Shown here in pieces: positions 48,441 to 57,354 of a DNA stretch of 64,000 nt. Source of the DNA: Patescibacteria group bacterium UBA2211 (GTDB lineage: Bacteria; Patescibacteriota; Minisyncoccia; Minisyncoccales; Minisyncoccaceae); the NCBI GenBank assembly GCA_002327845.1, contig DCUP01000006.1:1-64000 (forward strand). Reading direction: 5' to 3'. Under the pieces are notes generated by a model that did not search any database, was not told the DNA's origin, and saw only the letters and a program-made list of their open reading frames with translations. Position numbers and translations under genes: made by a program. How positions within the stretch are numbered: the first letter of the stretch is position 1; the number at the start of each line of letters is the position of its first letter.

Positions 48441-48477
48441 ATCATAAAACTAAATAAAAAATCTGTCAAATGACAGA
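48441..48477 (-). promoter_or_regulatory. Combined map terminator and promoter
   Basis: On the minus strand TCTGTC ATTT GACAGA plus a T run ends the map transcript. The stem itself contains TTGACA (48469-48464), followed after 17 bp by TATGAT (48446-48441), a promoter for the next small gene. Confidence 0.6.
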
Positions 48478-48500
48478 CTTCCTTGAATAAAATAAAAAGG

Positions 48501-49292
48501 TTATTCTGTTAAGATTCTAACTCCGTCTTTAGTAATCGCTACCATATCTTCAAAGTGAGCCGACAAGGAATTATCTTCTGTAATATATGCCATTCCTCTT
48601 TTTTTAATATCATAATCTCCCATTGAAAGCATTGGTTCGATACAGAACACCATCCCCTCTTTCATTATCTCTCCCCAACTCTTTTTACCGTAATTTAAAA
48701 CATCTGGATCTTCGTGTAATTCAGCTCCAATTCCATGACCACACAAATTTCTTATCGCGCTAAAACCCTGCTGTTCACTAAACTTGCAGATAGCCTCGCC
48801 CAATTCACCAAACGTGTTTCCGGGCCTAACCTTGGAAATACCCCTCTTTAAAGCCTTTTTGGTGGCTTTGACGAGCCTTTGAATCTCGGGATCAACATCT
48901 CCAACTAGATAGGTTCTGGCCATATCGGTATGAAATCCATTTTTTAAATTAGGATATTTATTTTCATCTATTTCTGAAATAAACTTATTTAAAGAAAAAA
49001 ATATTCCCAAATCTAAAGTAATAATGTCTCCGTTTTTTAAAACCCTGCTGTCTGGAATTCCATGCACTATTTCTTCATTAATAGAAAAACAGAGACAAGA
49101 TGGAAATCCATCTTGCCCCTTAAAACTAAACTCTCCTCCATTTTCCTTAATCATTCTTTCAGCTATCTTTTCTAAATCTTTTCCTGAAACTCCAATCGCA
49201 ACATGAGAACCCAATTCATCAATAATTGATTTCAATATCTTTCCACCTTTCGCCATTACTTCTATTTCCTCTTTTGTTTTAATTGTTATCAT
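48501..49292 (-). CDS. map: Methionine aminopeptidase
   Basis: 263 residues, type I. Metal ligands in the order Asp (DLGIFF), Asp (HTDMARTYLVG), His (CGHGIGAELHEDP), Glu (FCIEPML) and the final Glu are visible. Removes N-terminal Met. The ATG at 49292 lies inside the end of adk (14-nt overlap); a TTG at 49301 is less likely. Conserved neighbour of adk and secY. Confidence 0.95.
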   Translation of the reverse strand: MITIKTKEEIEVMAKGGKILKSIIDELGSHVAIGVSGKDLEKIAERMIKENGGEFSFKGQDGFPSCLCFSINEEIVHGIPDSRVLKNGDIITLDLGIFFSLNKFISEIDENKYPNLKNGFHTDMARTYLVGDVDPEIQRLVKATKKALKRGISKVRPGNTFGELGEAICKFSEQQGFSAIRNLCGHGIGAELHEDPDVLNYGKKSWGEIMKEGMVFCIEPMLSMGDYDIKKRGMAYITEDNSLSAHFEDMVAITKDGVRILTE

Positions 49293-49959
49293 CTTTTTCA
49301 ATTTCTTTCATAATGTCATTAAAGACATTTTCAACTGACTGTTCCCCATTAATCTTAATCAACCTTCCCATTGATTCATAGTGATTAACAGTCTCTACAA
49401 CCTCCTCTCTAAACCACTCTAATCTCTTTTGGGTTCCTTCAACCGTATCTTCCGGTCTGATAATCAACTCTCCTCCACAAACAGAACACTTATTCGAATC
49501 TTCTGAATCAGAAATAATAGCAATGTTTCCACATTTAGGACAAATCTTTCTTTTTGCAATTCTATTAATTGCTTCTTCGTCAGAAATATCGATAAGTAAT
49601 ATTTTCACTCTCTTGTCCCAATTAAACCATCCTAAAGAATCATCTAATAATTTCGCTTCTAATAACTTTCTAGGAGAACCATCAAGAATAACTCCCTTAA
49701 ATTCATCTCCTTTATTTTTAAATGCTTCGAATTTATCCATCCATAATTTAAAAACTACTGGTGGTGGAACAATTCCTCCCTTATCAATAACTTCAGCAAT
49801 TTTATTTGCAGAAAAATCTCCAATCTTTTTTCTTTCTCTTAATAATGCTCCTGTGCCTAAAAAATCTAACCCAAGTTTGTCTTTTAAAAGATTGACTTGA
49901 GTTCCTTTTCCTGAACCAGACTTACCTAATAATATTAAGATCAAAGGAGACTTTTCCAT
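49279..49959 (-). CDS. adk: Adenylate kinase with zinc LID
   Basis: 226 residues from ATG 49959. P-loop GKSGSGKGT (near 11-19) and a LID domain with four Cys (CPKCGN and CSVCGG, near 135-160) that should bind zinc. Interconverts ATP, ADP and AMP. The P-loop has Lys-Ser-Gly-Ser where GPPGAGKGT is usual, a mild deviation. Belongs to the secY-adk-map tail of the ribosomal block. Confidence 0.92.
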   Translation of the reverse strand: MEKSPLILILLGKSGSGKGTQVNLLKDKLGLDFLGTGALLRERKKIGDFSANKIAEVIDKGGIVPPPVVFKLWMDKFEAFKNKGDEFKGVILDGSPRKLLEAKLLDDSLGWFNWDKRVKILLIDISDEEAINRIAKRKICPKCGNIAIISDSEDSNKCSVCGGELIIRPEDTVEGTQKRLEWFREEVVETVNHYESMGRLIKINGEQSVENVFNDIMKEIEKDDNN

Positions 49960-50050
49960 ATATTTTCTTTTATGCTTATTTTTTATTATAAAATACAAAA
50001 CAAAAAAATAGAAGACTGGTTTATCCCCAATCTTCTATTCCTTAAATTAT

Positions 50051-51295
50051 CTACGAATCATATTCTCTCATTTCTAATTGAGAATTGATTTGTTTCATTG
50101 TATCTAGGGCTACCGAAACAATAATTATCAAAGCAGTTCCTCCAATCATAAAGCTGAATTGCTGAACTCCAGTCGCACCTTGAATTATTGAAGGCATAAC
50201 AGCAATTAATCCTAAACTAGTTGCACCAACAACTAAAACTCTTGATAAAATTGATTGTAAAAATTGAGCAGTATTTTCTCCTGGTCTAATTCCTGGAATA
50301 AATCCTCCCATTTTTTGTAAATTAGTTGAAATGCTTTTTGGATCGAAAGTAACTGCAGTATAGAAAAATGTAAATACAAACACTAAGATAAAATATATTA
50401 TTCCGTAAATCCATGCATTATTCAATGCGTCTGTTACAAAGCTCCAATTAAGGAATGATGCTAACATTGATGGAATCATTAGAATAGAAATAGCGAAGAT
50501 GACGGGAATAACTCCAGCCGGGTTAATATTTAAAGGCAAATAAGTTGAAGCTCCGCCATACATTTTATTTCCCCTAACCCTCTTGGCATAAGACACGGGA
50601 ATATTTCTTCTTCCTTCATTAATTAAAACCACTCCAGCAATAATTGCAATTGATAAAATTAAAAATAGAACATATGAGAATATCTGACTTTGTTCAAAGG
50701 TTAAGAACATTTTCTGAACGTTGTTTGGAAAATCAGCAACGATACCAGCAAAAATCAATAATGATACTCCATTTCCAATTCCTTTTTCAGAAACTAATTC
50801 TCCTAACCACATCATTATTGTTGAACCAGCGGTAATCGCTACTACGGCTGCAACAATAGTAATTGGATCTAATATTCCGATTACGCCCTGAGCTTTTAAA
50901 TAAAATATCATAGCATAACCTTGAATCATGGCTAAAGGAACTCCGGCAATTCTACAATACTGATTAAATTTCTGTTTTCCTGCCTCCCCTTCTTCTTTGT
51001 ATAACTTTTCAATCTGAGGGAAAATCATAGTTAAAAGCTGAAAAACGATGACAGCTGTAATATAAGGTCCAAGGCCAAGCATGACGATTGAAACTTTATC
51101 TAGTGCACCTCCTGTAAATAAGTTCATCATTCCGAAGAATTGATTTCCAGCAAAGAATTGCTGAATTTTTGCAACGTCAATACCTGGAATAGGAATATTA
51201 GCCATTAATCTAAAAATAGCAAAAATTCCTAAAACAAAAAGTATCTTATATCTTAAGTCTTTTGCCTTAAAAATTTCTGTAATCTTTTTGAACAT
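50051..51295 (-). CDS. secY: Protein translocase subunit SecY
   Basis: 414 residues with ten membrane helices. ANIPIPGIDV near the N terminus forms the plug region, and FTFFYTAVTFDPKSISTNLQKMGGFIPGIRPG is the conserved stretch around helices 8-9. Forms the protein-conducting channel in the inner membrane and would export the surface proteins at the start of the window. Follows rplO by 5 nt. Confidence 0.97.
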   Translation of the reverse strand: MFKKITEIFKAKDLRYKILFVLGIFAIFRLMANIPIPGIDVAKIQQFFAGNQFFGMMNLFTGGALDKVSIVMLGLGPYITAVIVFQLLTMIFPQIEKLYKEEGEAGKQKFNQYCRIAGVPLAMIQGYAMIFYLKAQGVIGILDPITIVAAVVAITAGSTIMMWLGELVSEKGIGNGVSLLIFAGIVADFPNNVQKMFLTFEQSQIFSYVLFLILSIAIIAGVVLINEGRRNIPVSYAKRVRGNKMYGGASTYLPLNINPAGVIPVIFAISILMIPSMLASFLNWSFVTDALNNAWIYGIIYFILVFVFTFFYTAVTFDPKSISTNLQKMGGFIPGIRPGENTAQFLQSILSRVLVVGATSLGLIAVMPSIIQGATGVQQFSFMIGGTALIIIVSVALDTMKQINSQLEMREYDS

Positions 51296-51300
51296 AGTTT

Positions 51301-51786
51301 TTACTTTTTAAGTTTTGCTCTAGAAATTCCTTTTTTAGCAACTTCTTTTACTGTTTTTGCTATAACTTTTCCTCCAGCTTTTTCTATCTTCTCTATAGCA
51401 ATCTTTGAAACTAAACAGCCCTCAATAGTTAAAGCTTTTTTAATTTCTCCTGTTCCTAAAATTTTAATAGTAGGAATTTTTCCATCAACTTTTCTAATAA
51501 TCCTCTTAGTAATTAATAACTCAGGATTAATAACAGTATTAGATTCAAATATTTCTTCTAAAACATCTAAATTAACTGATGAAACTTCTGTTTGAGTATT
51601 GAAATTATATCCTCTTAATTTAGGATATCTTTTAATCCAACCACGGATGATTGGTTTGAACTTTGCACCGGCTCTTCCTTTTTGTCCCTTTCCACCACCG
51701 CCACAATATGTTCCCTTCTTTCCTCCGCGACCAACTCTCTTCTTTTTCTTGAAGGTTGTATTCTGTTTTAATTCGTGTAATTGCAT
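51301..51786 (-). CDS. rplO: Ribosomal protein uL15
   Basis: 161 residues: KKKRVGRGGKKGTYCGGGGKGQKGRAG is the rRNA-binding Gly-rich N terminus (with more than ten Gly), followed by a globular C-terminal domain. rpmD (uL30), which usually sits between rpsE and rplO, is absent: only one base separates the two genes. Confidence 0.96.
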   Translation of the reverse strand: MQLHELKQNTTFKKKKRVGRGGKKGTYCGGGGKGQKGRAGAKFKPIIRGWIKRYPKLRGYNFNTQTEVSSVNLDVLEEIFESNTVINPELLITKRIIRKVDGKIPTIKILGTGEIKKALTIEGCLVSKIAIEKIEKAGGKVIAKTVKEVAKKGISRAKLKK

Positions 51787-51787
51787 A

Positions 51788-52267
51788 TTATTTCTTCTTC
51801 AATTTAGACAAAGCTAGCATTGTCGCTTGAGCATTGTTTAATTTATTTCTTGTCCTTGATAGTGTCTTTGAAGAGATGTCTTGAATTCCAGCTAAAGAAC
51901 AAATAATTCTAACTGTTCCTCCGGCTACCAAACCCTTACCTTTCATTTGTGGCTTTAATATAACTCTTGATGGTCCGAATTTAGCTTCAACTTCAAAAGG
52001 AATTGTTCCCTCAGACATTGGAATATCTTTTAAATTCTTTTTAGCAACTCTAGTTGCTTTTTCAATAGCTTGAGAAACATCCAAACCCTTGGCTGCTCCA
52101 ATTCCTACTTTTCCCATTTTATTTCCAGCAACGATAACGGCTCTGAATCTCATTGTCTTTCCTCCTCCGGTTACCTTAGTAACTCTAGCCAAGTCTAAAA
52201 GCTTAGATTCAAATTCATCTTTTACTTCGTTCTTCTTATCAAATTTTGTATTTCTTTCTCTTTTCAT
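51788..52267 (-). CDS. rpsE: Ribosomal protein uS5
   Basis: 159 residues: the double-stranded-RNA-like domain (VTKVTGGGKTMRFRAVIVAGNK, about 32-53) and the C-terminal fold with GGTVRIICSLAGI. Important for decoding accuracy. Slightly short N terminus. Confidence 0.97.
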   Translation of the reverse strand: MKRERNTKFDKKNEVKDEFESKLLDLARVTKVTGGGKTMRFRAVIVAGNKMGKVGIGAAKGLDVSQAIEKATRVAKKNLKDIPMSEGTIPFEVEAKFGPSRVILKPQMKGKGLVAGGTVRIICSLAGIQDISSKTLSRTRNKLNNAQATMLALSKLKKK

Positions 52268-52273
52268 ATTTAA

Positions 52274-52618
52274 TTAGAATTTTAATCCGCCTTCTCTTGC
52301 TCCTTCAGCCAAAGCTTTTACACGACCATGATATTTATATCCTCCACGATCAAAAATCACTTCGGTTATCTTTTTCTCAACTGCCTTTTTGGCAATTTCG
52401 TTTCCAATCTTCTTTGAAGAATCAGACTTATTGTCTTTTCCTTTAACTGAAACATCAGACACAGCTAAGATAGTCTTACCAGTAGCATCATCAATCAATT
52501 GAGCATAGATGTGTTGATTTGAACGGAAAACACAAAGTCTGGGCTTAGTTGCAGTACCATCTGCCTTTGCCCTTACTCTCTTGTGTCTTATTATTCTTTT
52601 TGCTTTTTTTTCTAACAT
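52274..52618 (-). CDS. rplR: Ribosomal protein uL18
   Basis: 114 residues from ATG 52618. [20 protein letters not shown] (about 28-47) and the C-terminal [24 protein letters not shown] are diagnostic. Binds 5S rRNA with L5. Confidence 0.97.
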   Translation of the reverse strand: MLEKKAKRIIRHKRVRAKADGTATKPRLCVFRSNQHIYAQLIDDATGKTILAVSDVSVKGKDNKSDSSKKIGNEIAKKAVEKKITEVIFDRGGYKYHGRVKALAEGAREGGLKF

Positions 52619-52632
52619 GTATTTCAAATATA

Positions 52633-53175
52633 TTATGCACCAGCTGCTGCTTTCTTACCAAGCTTTCTCTTAATAATTTCTGTTGTATATTTAATTCCTT
52701 TTCCCTTGTATGGTTCTGGTGGTTTAACCTTTCTGATTGTTGCTGAAATCTGTCCAACTAATCCTTTGTCTATTCCACTTACGATAATTATATTCTTTTC
52801 AACTTTAAATTCAATCTCGGCTGGAGCATCGATATCCACTGTATGACTTAAACCGACATCTAAAACCAACTTCTTTCCTTCGGTTCTAGCTTTAAAACCG
52901 ACTCCGTTGATCTCCAATCTCTTTTCAAATCCTTTAGTAACTCCGTCTATCATATTTGAAACTAAGGTTCTAGTTAGACCCCAAAGAGCATTAGATTTTA
53001 AATCTAATTTCTTAGGAGTAAAATGAATTGAATTTTCTTTCATTTCAATCGCAATTTCTGGAACCGCTTTCATTGTTAAAACACCCTTAGGTCCTTTAAC
53101 CTCGATATCTACTCCGTTGATTTTTACTTCAACTCCGGCTGGTATTAAAATTTCTTTTTTTCCTATTCTTGACAT
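52633..53175 (-). CDS. rplF: Ribosomal protein uL6
   Basis: 180 residues, two tandem L6 folds. [17 protein letters not shown] is the typical start (ATG 53175 chosen), and the C-terminal [13 protein letters not shown] is the conserved rRNA contact. Sits near the factor-binding site. Confidence 0.97.
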   Translation of the reverse strand: MSRIGKKEILIPAGVEVKINGVDIEVKGPKGVLTMKAVPEIAIEMKENSIHFTPKKLDLKSNALWGLTRTLVSNMIDGVTKGFEKRLEINGVGFKARTEGKKLVLDVGLSHTVDIDAPAEIEFKVEKNIIIVSGIDKGLVGQISATIRKVKPPEPYKGKGIKYTTEIIKRKLGKKAAAGA

Positions 53176-53176
53176 A

Positions 53177-53569
53177 TTACCAAATTTCACAAATTACTTC
53201 TCCCCCAATCTTATTTTTTCTTGCTTCTTTATTGGTCATTATTCCTTTAGAAGTAGAAATTAATGCAATTCCATGACCAGATTTAACTGGCTTCAATTCA
53301 TTGTGGGTTGAATAGATTCTTTGTCCTTGCTTAGAAACCTTCTTTATTTTTGTAATTACAGAAGCTCCAGCGTTATCATATTTAAAATCAACTACTATCT
53401 TTCTCTTTGACAATCTTCCTTTCTTATCAATACCTTCAATAAGACCTTCTTTCTTTAAAACCTCAAGAATTGCATACTTGTAATCTGAGTATGGATAAAG
53501 AGCTATCTGTTTCTTTTCGACAGCTAAGGCGTTATTTATTGAACTGATCATGTCTGCTATTGGGTCCAT
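53177..53569 (-). CDS. rpsH: Ribosomal protein uS8
   Basis: 130 residues: MDPIADMISSINNAL at the N terminus and the C-terminal SGHGIALISTSKGIMTNKEARK motif. Binds helix 21 of 16S rRNA and in many bacteria represses the spc operon. Confidence 0.97.
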   Translation of the reverse strand: MDPIADMISSINNALAVEKKQIALYPYSDYKYAILEVLKKEGLIEGIDKKGRLSKRKIVVDFKYDNAGASVITKIKKVSKQGQRIYSTHNELKPVKSGHGIALISTSKGIMTNKEARKNKIGGEVICEIW

Positions 53570-53587
53570 TTTCTTTATTATATATAA

Positions 53588-53773
53588 TTACCAACTACTT
53601 TTCGTTACTCCCGGCAACTCTCCCTTATTTGCCATTTCTCTAAAGCAAATTCTGCATAAACCGAACTTTCTAATATAACCATGTTTTCTTCCACACTTAA
53701 AACATCTTCTTACTATTCTTGAAGAAAATTTCGGTGTCTTTGCTGATTTTGCTATTTGTGATGTTTTTGCCAT
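53588..53773 (-). CDS. rpsN: Ribosomal protein uS14, zinc type
   Basis: 61 residues, the short zinc-binding form with Cys pairs CFKC (near 24-27) and CRIC (near 40-43). Head of the small subunit. Confidence 0.97.
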   Translation of the reverse strand: MAKTSQIAKSAKTPKFSSRIVRRCFKCGRKHGYIRKFGLCRICFREMANKGELPGVTKSSW

Positions 53774-53792
53774 AATTTAACACTTTTTGACT

Positions 53793-54359
53793 TTAACTTT
53801 TCTTGAAAGGAAAGTCAAGTAATTTAAATAATTCCAATCCTTCTGCTTTACTCTTTGCGTTGGTAGTAATTGTAATTTCCATTCCAAGAATAATCGGAGA
53901 CTTTTCTGGAGATATTTCTGGGAAAGCGATGTGCTCTTTAATTCCTAAATTTAAATTTCCACCTTCATCAACTGATTTAGGGTTGATTCCTAAGAAATCT
54001 CTTGAACGAGGAAGAACAATATTGACCAACTTTTCCATAAAGTCATTCATTTTCTTTCCTCTTAATGTAACCTTTGATCCAATAATACTTCCTTCTCTTA
54101 ATTTAAAGGTAGAAATAGATTTTCTGGCAACCGTCATAACTGGTCTCTGTCCGCAAATACTAGAAAGATTAGTTTTTATATATTCTACAAACTTTTTCTG
54201 TTCATCTTTTGTTTTAGGAGAAATAACTCTTCCAAAACCAATATTAATAACTACCTTCTCTATCTTTGGAATCGCCATGACATTCTTGTATCCAAACTTT
54301 TCCTTCATTTGAGGAATAGCTATTTTCTTGTATTTTTCTTTAATGCTTGTTATTGCCAT
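53793..54359 (-). CDS. rplE: Ribosomal protein uL5
   Basis: 188 residues: KVVINIGFGR, TGQRP-type motif seen as ICGQRPVMTVARKSI, and PRSRDFLGI near 117. Binds 5S rRNA and contacts P-site tRNA. The antisense ORF across it is a shadow. Confidence 0.97.
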   Translation of the reverse strand: MAITSIKEKYKKIAIPQMKEKFGYKNVMAIPKIEKVVINIGFGRVISPKTKDEQKKFVEYIKTNLSSICGQRPVMTVARKSISTFKLREGSIIGSKVTLRGKKMNDFMEKLVNIVLPRSRDFLGINPKSVDEGGNLNLGIKEHIAFPEISPEKSPIILGMEITITTNAKSKAEGLELFKLLDFPFKKS

Positions 54360-54369
54360 AATCTTTTAA

Positions 54370-54675
54370 TTAAATACGAGCTCCACATTTCTTACAAACA
54401 CGGTACTTTTTTCCTTCAACTATTTCATAACCAACTCTGGTTGCTTTTCCACATTTAGAACAAACCAATTCAACGTTTGAAATATTGATTGCTCTAGGAG
54501 CAGAAACTATCTGTCCTTTCTGTCCAGATTTCTTAGGCTTGACATTCTTCTTTACTAAAGCAATTCCTTCAACAACAATTCTGCTTTTGACAGGAATAGA
54601 TTTTAAAACCTTTCCTTTCTTGCCTTTGTCATTACCTGCGATTATTAAAACTTGATCGTTCTTTTTTATCTTCAT
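54370..54675 (-). CDS. rplX: Ribosomal protein uL24 with C-terminal zinc motif
   Basis: 101 residues: KOW motif KIKKNDQVLIIAGNDKGKKGKVL (1-24). The C-terminal part has CSKCGK and CKKCGA, forming a probable four-Cys zinc site present in many but not all bacterial L24. Starts large-subunit assembly. Confidence 0.96.
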   Translation of the reverse strand: MKIKKNDQVLIIAGNDKGKKGKVLKSIPVKSRIVVEGIALVKKNVKPKKSGQKGQIVSAPRAINISNVELVCSKCGKATRVGYEIVEGKKYRVCKKCGARI

Positions 54676-54679
54676 ATGT

Positions 54680-55051
54680 TTAAACTAAATCTTTTGTCAT
54701 TGTTGAAATCTTCTCAAATCCTTTTTCTCTTACTTCTCTAGCTACTGGTCCTAAGATTCTTGTTCCCTTGGGTTCTTTTGAGGCTCCTTCAAGCATAACA
54801 ATAGCGTTATCATCAAAACGGATATATGTTCCATTACTTCTTCTAACTGCACCTCTTTCTCTAACAATAACTGCTTTCAAAACTTGGTGCTTCTTTACAA
54901 CCTTTCTTGGTTCAGCATCTTTTACGGCAACGACAATAATATCACCCAGTGATGCATATCTTCTATATGTTCCGCCTAAAACACGGATGCATTTAGCCAT
55001 CTTAGCGCCTGAATTGTCGGCAACCTTTAATAATGTCTGTACTTGTATCAT
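54680..55051 (-). CDS. rplN: Ribosomal protein uL14
   Basis: 123 residues: MIQVQTLLKVADNSGAK is the typical start, FDDNAIVMLEG and KGTRILGPVAREVRE the conserved later blocks. Lies at the subunit interface. Confidence 0.98.
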   Translation of the reverse strand: MIQVQTLLKVADNSGAKMAKCIRVLGGTYRRYASLGDIIVVAVKDAEPRKVVKKHQVLKAVIVRERGAVRRSNGTYIRFDDNAIVMLEGASKEPKGTRILGPVAREVREKGFEKISTMTKDLV

Positions 55052-55057
55052 TTTCTT

Positions 55058-55297
55058 TTATTTACTTAATTTTGAAACCACCTCCCAATTCTTGTCTTTT
55101 GAAATCGGCTTAGCTTCTCTGATTAAAACCTTGTCTCCTGTTTTAAATTCTCCTGTTTCTGTATGAGCCTTGTATTTCTTGTGAATTTTGTATCTTCTCT
55201 TATACTTTGGATGTTCTTTAATTCTTTCAACCTCAACTACAACAGTCTTCTGCATTTTATCCGATACTATTTTTCCTATTAATTCCTTTTTTGGCAT
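55058..55297 (-). CDS. rpsQ: Ribosomal protein uS17
   Basis: 79 residues: GKIVSDKMQKTVVVEVER (about 7-24), HPKYKRRYKIHKKYKAHTE and the closing DKVLIREAKPISKDKNW. Primary 16S rRNA binder. Confidence 0.97.
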   Translation of the reverse strand: MPKKELIGKIVSDKMQKTVVVEVERIKEHPKYKRRYKIHKKYKAHTETGEFKTGDKVLIREAKPISKDKNWEVVSKLSK

Positions 55298-55298
55298 A

Positions 55299-55481
55299 CT
55301 ATTTCTTATTTAATATAGTCAAAATTCTTGCAATATCTTTTTTATTTTCTCTTAACTCTTTGGTATTCTTAATTCCTCCAGAAACAGCCTTGAAGCGAAA
55401 CTCTTCATTTGCCTTTTTCTTGTCATTCATTAATCCTACCAATTCTTCTTTAGTTTTTGAAACTAATTCTTTGCTTTTCAT
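55299..55481 (-). CDS. rpmC: Ribosomal protein uL29
   Basis: 60 residues from ATG 55481, a two-helix hairpin (MKSKELVSKTKEELVGLMND ... IARILTILNKK). Diverged but of correct size and in the invariant place between rplP and rpsQ. Near the exit tunnel. The frame upstream overlaps rplP and is not used. Confidence 0.9.
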   Translation of the reverse strand: MKSKELVSKTKEELVGLMNDKKKANEEFRFKAVSGGIKNTKELRENKKDIARILTILNKK

Positions 55482-55482
55482 A

Positions 55483-55896
55483 TTACTGCTTTTTAACAAA
55501 TTTTGTCTTTAATGGCAACTTATCTCCTGCCTTTCTAAAGGCTTCTCTTGCATCTGCTTCAGGAATACCTTCTAATTCAAACAATACTCTACCTGGTTTA
55601 ACTGGAAATACGTAATGATCAAGTGAACCCTTACCTCCTCCCATCGGTACCTCTTGTCCTTTCTTAGTTCTTACCTTATCAGGAAATACTCTAACCCACA
55701 ACTTTCCTCCCTTCTTTAGATACCTAATAATCGCTCTTCTGCAAGCCTCTAATTGATTAGAAGTAACCCATTTTTCACTAGTTGCTTTCAATCCGAAACT
55801 ACCGAAGCTGATTTTAGTTCCTTTACTTTCGAAGGTTCTTCTACTTCTTCTACCCTTCTGTTGTTTTCTATGTTTTAATCTTTTTGGGGCTAACAT
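55483..55896 (-). CDS. rplP: Ribosomal protein uL16
   Basis: 137 residues: MLAPKRLKHRKQQKGR start, SNQLEACRRAIIRYLKKGGKLW and the loop PMGGGKGSLDHYV (about 85-97) that approaches the A-site tRNA. One base from rpmC. Confidence 0.98.
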   Translation of the reverse strand: MLAPKRLKHRKQQKGRRSRRTFESKGTKISFGSFGLKATSEKWVTSNQLEACRRAIIRYLKKGGKLWVRVFPDKVRTKKGQEVPMGGGKGSLDHYVFPVKPGRVLFELEGIPEADAREAFRKAGDKLPLKTKFVKKQ

Positions 55897-55901
55897 GATT
55901 T

Positions 55902-56573
55902 TTATTCAAATTTATCTCCTTTGTATATCCAAACCTTTATTCCAATTGCACCATAGGTACATCTGGCTTCTCCGAATCCATAATCGATATCGGCTCTAAT
56001 TGTCTGCCTAGGCAATCTACCTTTTTCTAACCATTCTGATCTTGCAATCTGGGCTCCATCTAATCTACCTGAAACCATTATCTTCACTCCTTTAACATTC
56101 TTATTAGCCATAACTTTTTCAATGGCTTGTTTGATTGTTTTTCTGAATGGTGTTCTTTTTTCAATCTTCTGAGCAATCCATTGATTAACCAAAACCGAAG
56201 AAGTCCAAGGATTAGAAACCTCTCTTACTTCTAATTTCAATCTTTTTCCCAACTCGCTCAATTCTTTTAATCCTAAATCATTCTTCTTGAAAACTTCTTT
56301 CAATAATTCTAATCTTATCTTTTCAATTCCTTCACCGCCACGTCCAATAATCAATCCTGGTCTAGCTGAATGAATAATAACACTAGTTTTATTGCTATAT
56401 CTTTCAATCTCAACTTTCTCTACGCTTGATTCTTTTAATTTATTAGTCAAAAAAGTCCTGATGATATAATCCTCTTTTACACTCTTCAAAGGTTTGTTGC
56501 CGTAAAAACCGTGTGACAACCAGTCTTCGATTCCTCTGATTCTAAAAATTTTAGGGTGGACTTTGTGACTCAT
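55902..56573 (-). CDS. rpsC: Ribosomal protein uS3
   Basis: 223 residues: N-terminal MSHKVHPKIFRIRGIEDWLS, KH domain with GLIIGRGGEGI (about 72-82) and the C-terminal domain DYGFGEARCTYGAIGIKVWIYKG. Forms the mRNA entry site and helicase. The start MSHKVHPKIFRI replaces the usual MGQKVNPxGFRL. Confidence 0.97.
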   Translation of the reverse strand: MSHKVHPKIFRIRGIEDWLSHGFYGNKPLKSVKEDYIIRTFLTNKLKESSVEKVEIERYSNKTSVIIHSARPGLIIGRGGEGIEKIRLELLKEVFKKNDLGLKELSELGKRLKLEVREVSNPWTSSVLVNQWIAQKIEKRTPFRKTIKQAIEKVMANKNVKGVKIMVSGRLDGAQIARSEWLEKGRLPRQTIRADIDYGFGEARCTYGAIGIKVWIYKGDKFE

Positions 56574-56577
56574 TTTT

Positions 56578-57024
56578 TTATTTCTTCTTTGTTATTGTTT
56601 TCTTTTCTTCTTTTTCAATTTTCTTTTCTTCTTCTTTTACTTCTTCCTTAATACCTGTTTTCTTTTCTTTCTTACCTTTCTTAACTTCTTCTCTCTTCAT
56701 ATCTAAGACTAAAGTTACGTGAGATGTCTTCTTCTTAATAATCTCTCCTCTTCCTCTTGATTTAGGTAAAACTCTTTTTCCGGCTGGACCCTCATCAACT
56801 GTAATCTTAGAAATAAATAAATCAGTTGCTGAAACATTTTTTGTTGTTTTAGCGTTAGCAAGTGCTGAATTCAATAATTTCAATATTGGATCAGATGCTC
56901 TCTTCACAGCAAAATTCAAAATCGTCTGGGCTTCTTCTACCTTTTTTCCCCTTACCAAATCGGCGACTAATCTAGCCTTTCTTGGAGCAATATGTAAATG
57001 ATTTAATTCAACTTTAAATGCCAT
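56578..57024 (-). CDS. rplV: Ribosomal protein uL22 with charged tail
   Basis: 148 residues. The core (1-110) is standard: HIAPRKARLVADLVRGK, NSALANA and LPKSRGRGEIIKKKTSHVTLVL, the loop lining the exit tunnel. A Lys/Glu-rich tail of about 38 residues is added at the C terminus, an extension common in candidate-phyla and mycoplasma-like proteins. Confidence 0.97.
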   Translation of the reverse strand: MAFKVELNHLHIAPRKARLVADLVRGKKVEEAQTILNFAVKRASDPILKLLNSALANAKTTKNVSATDLFISKITVDEGPAGKRVLPKSRGRGEIIKKKTSHVTLVLDMKREEVKKGKKEKKTGIKEEVKEEEKKIEKEEKKTITKKK

Positions 57025-57025
57025 A

Positions 57026-57349
57026 TTATTTTACTTTAGCTGGTGCAACTGCAGCGGGTGCTGGAGCAGCTCCTTTCTCCTGTTCTTTACTTGCCTTTCC
57101 TCCGTGTCTTAAAAATTTAGTTGTTGGAGAAAATTCTCCCAACTTGTGACCAACCATTTCTTCTGTAACTCTTACTTGAAGAAAATCTTTTCCATTATGT
57201 ACACCAAAAGTAAAACCGATCATTTCGGGAGAAATAGTACAAGCTCTCGACCATGTTTTGATGGCGGCCGTTTCACTTGGTTTCTTTCCTGCAATCTTCT
57301 TTGTGACATTAGGATCGATATATGGTCCTTTTTTTAGACTTCTTGACAT
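57026..57349 (-). CDS. rpsS: Ribosomal protein uS19 with Ala/Pro tail
   Basis: 107 residues. [15 protein letters not shown], then [28 protein letters not shown] and the final FLRHG are conserved. An Ala/Pro/Lys-rich tail (about 92-107) is extra. Head of the small subunit, contacts S13. Confidence 0.97.
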   Translation of the reverse strand: MSRSLKKGPYIDPNVTKKIAGKKPSETAAIKTWSRACTISPEMIGFTFGVHNGKDFLQVRVTEEMVGHKLGEFSPTTKFLRHGGKASKEQEKGAAPAPAAVAPAKVK

Positions 57350-57354
57350 ATTAT

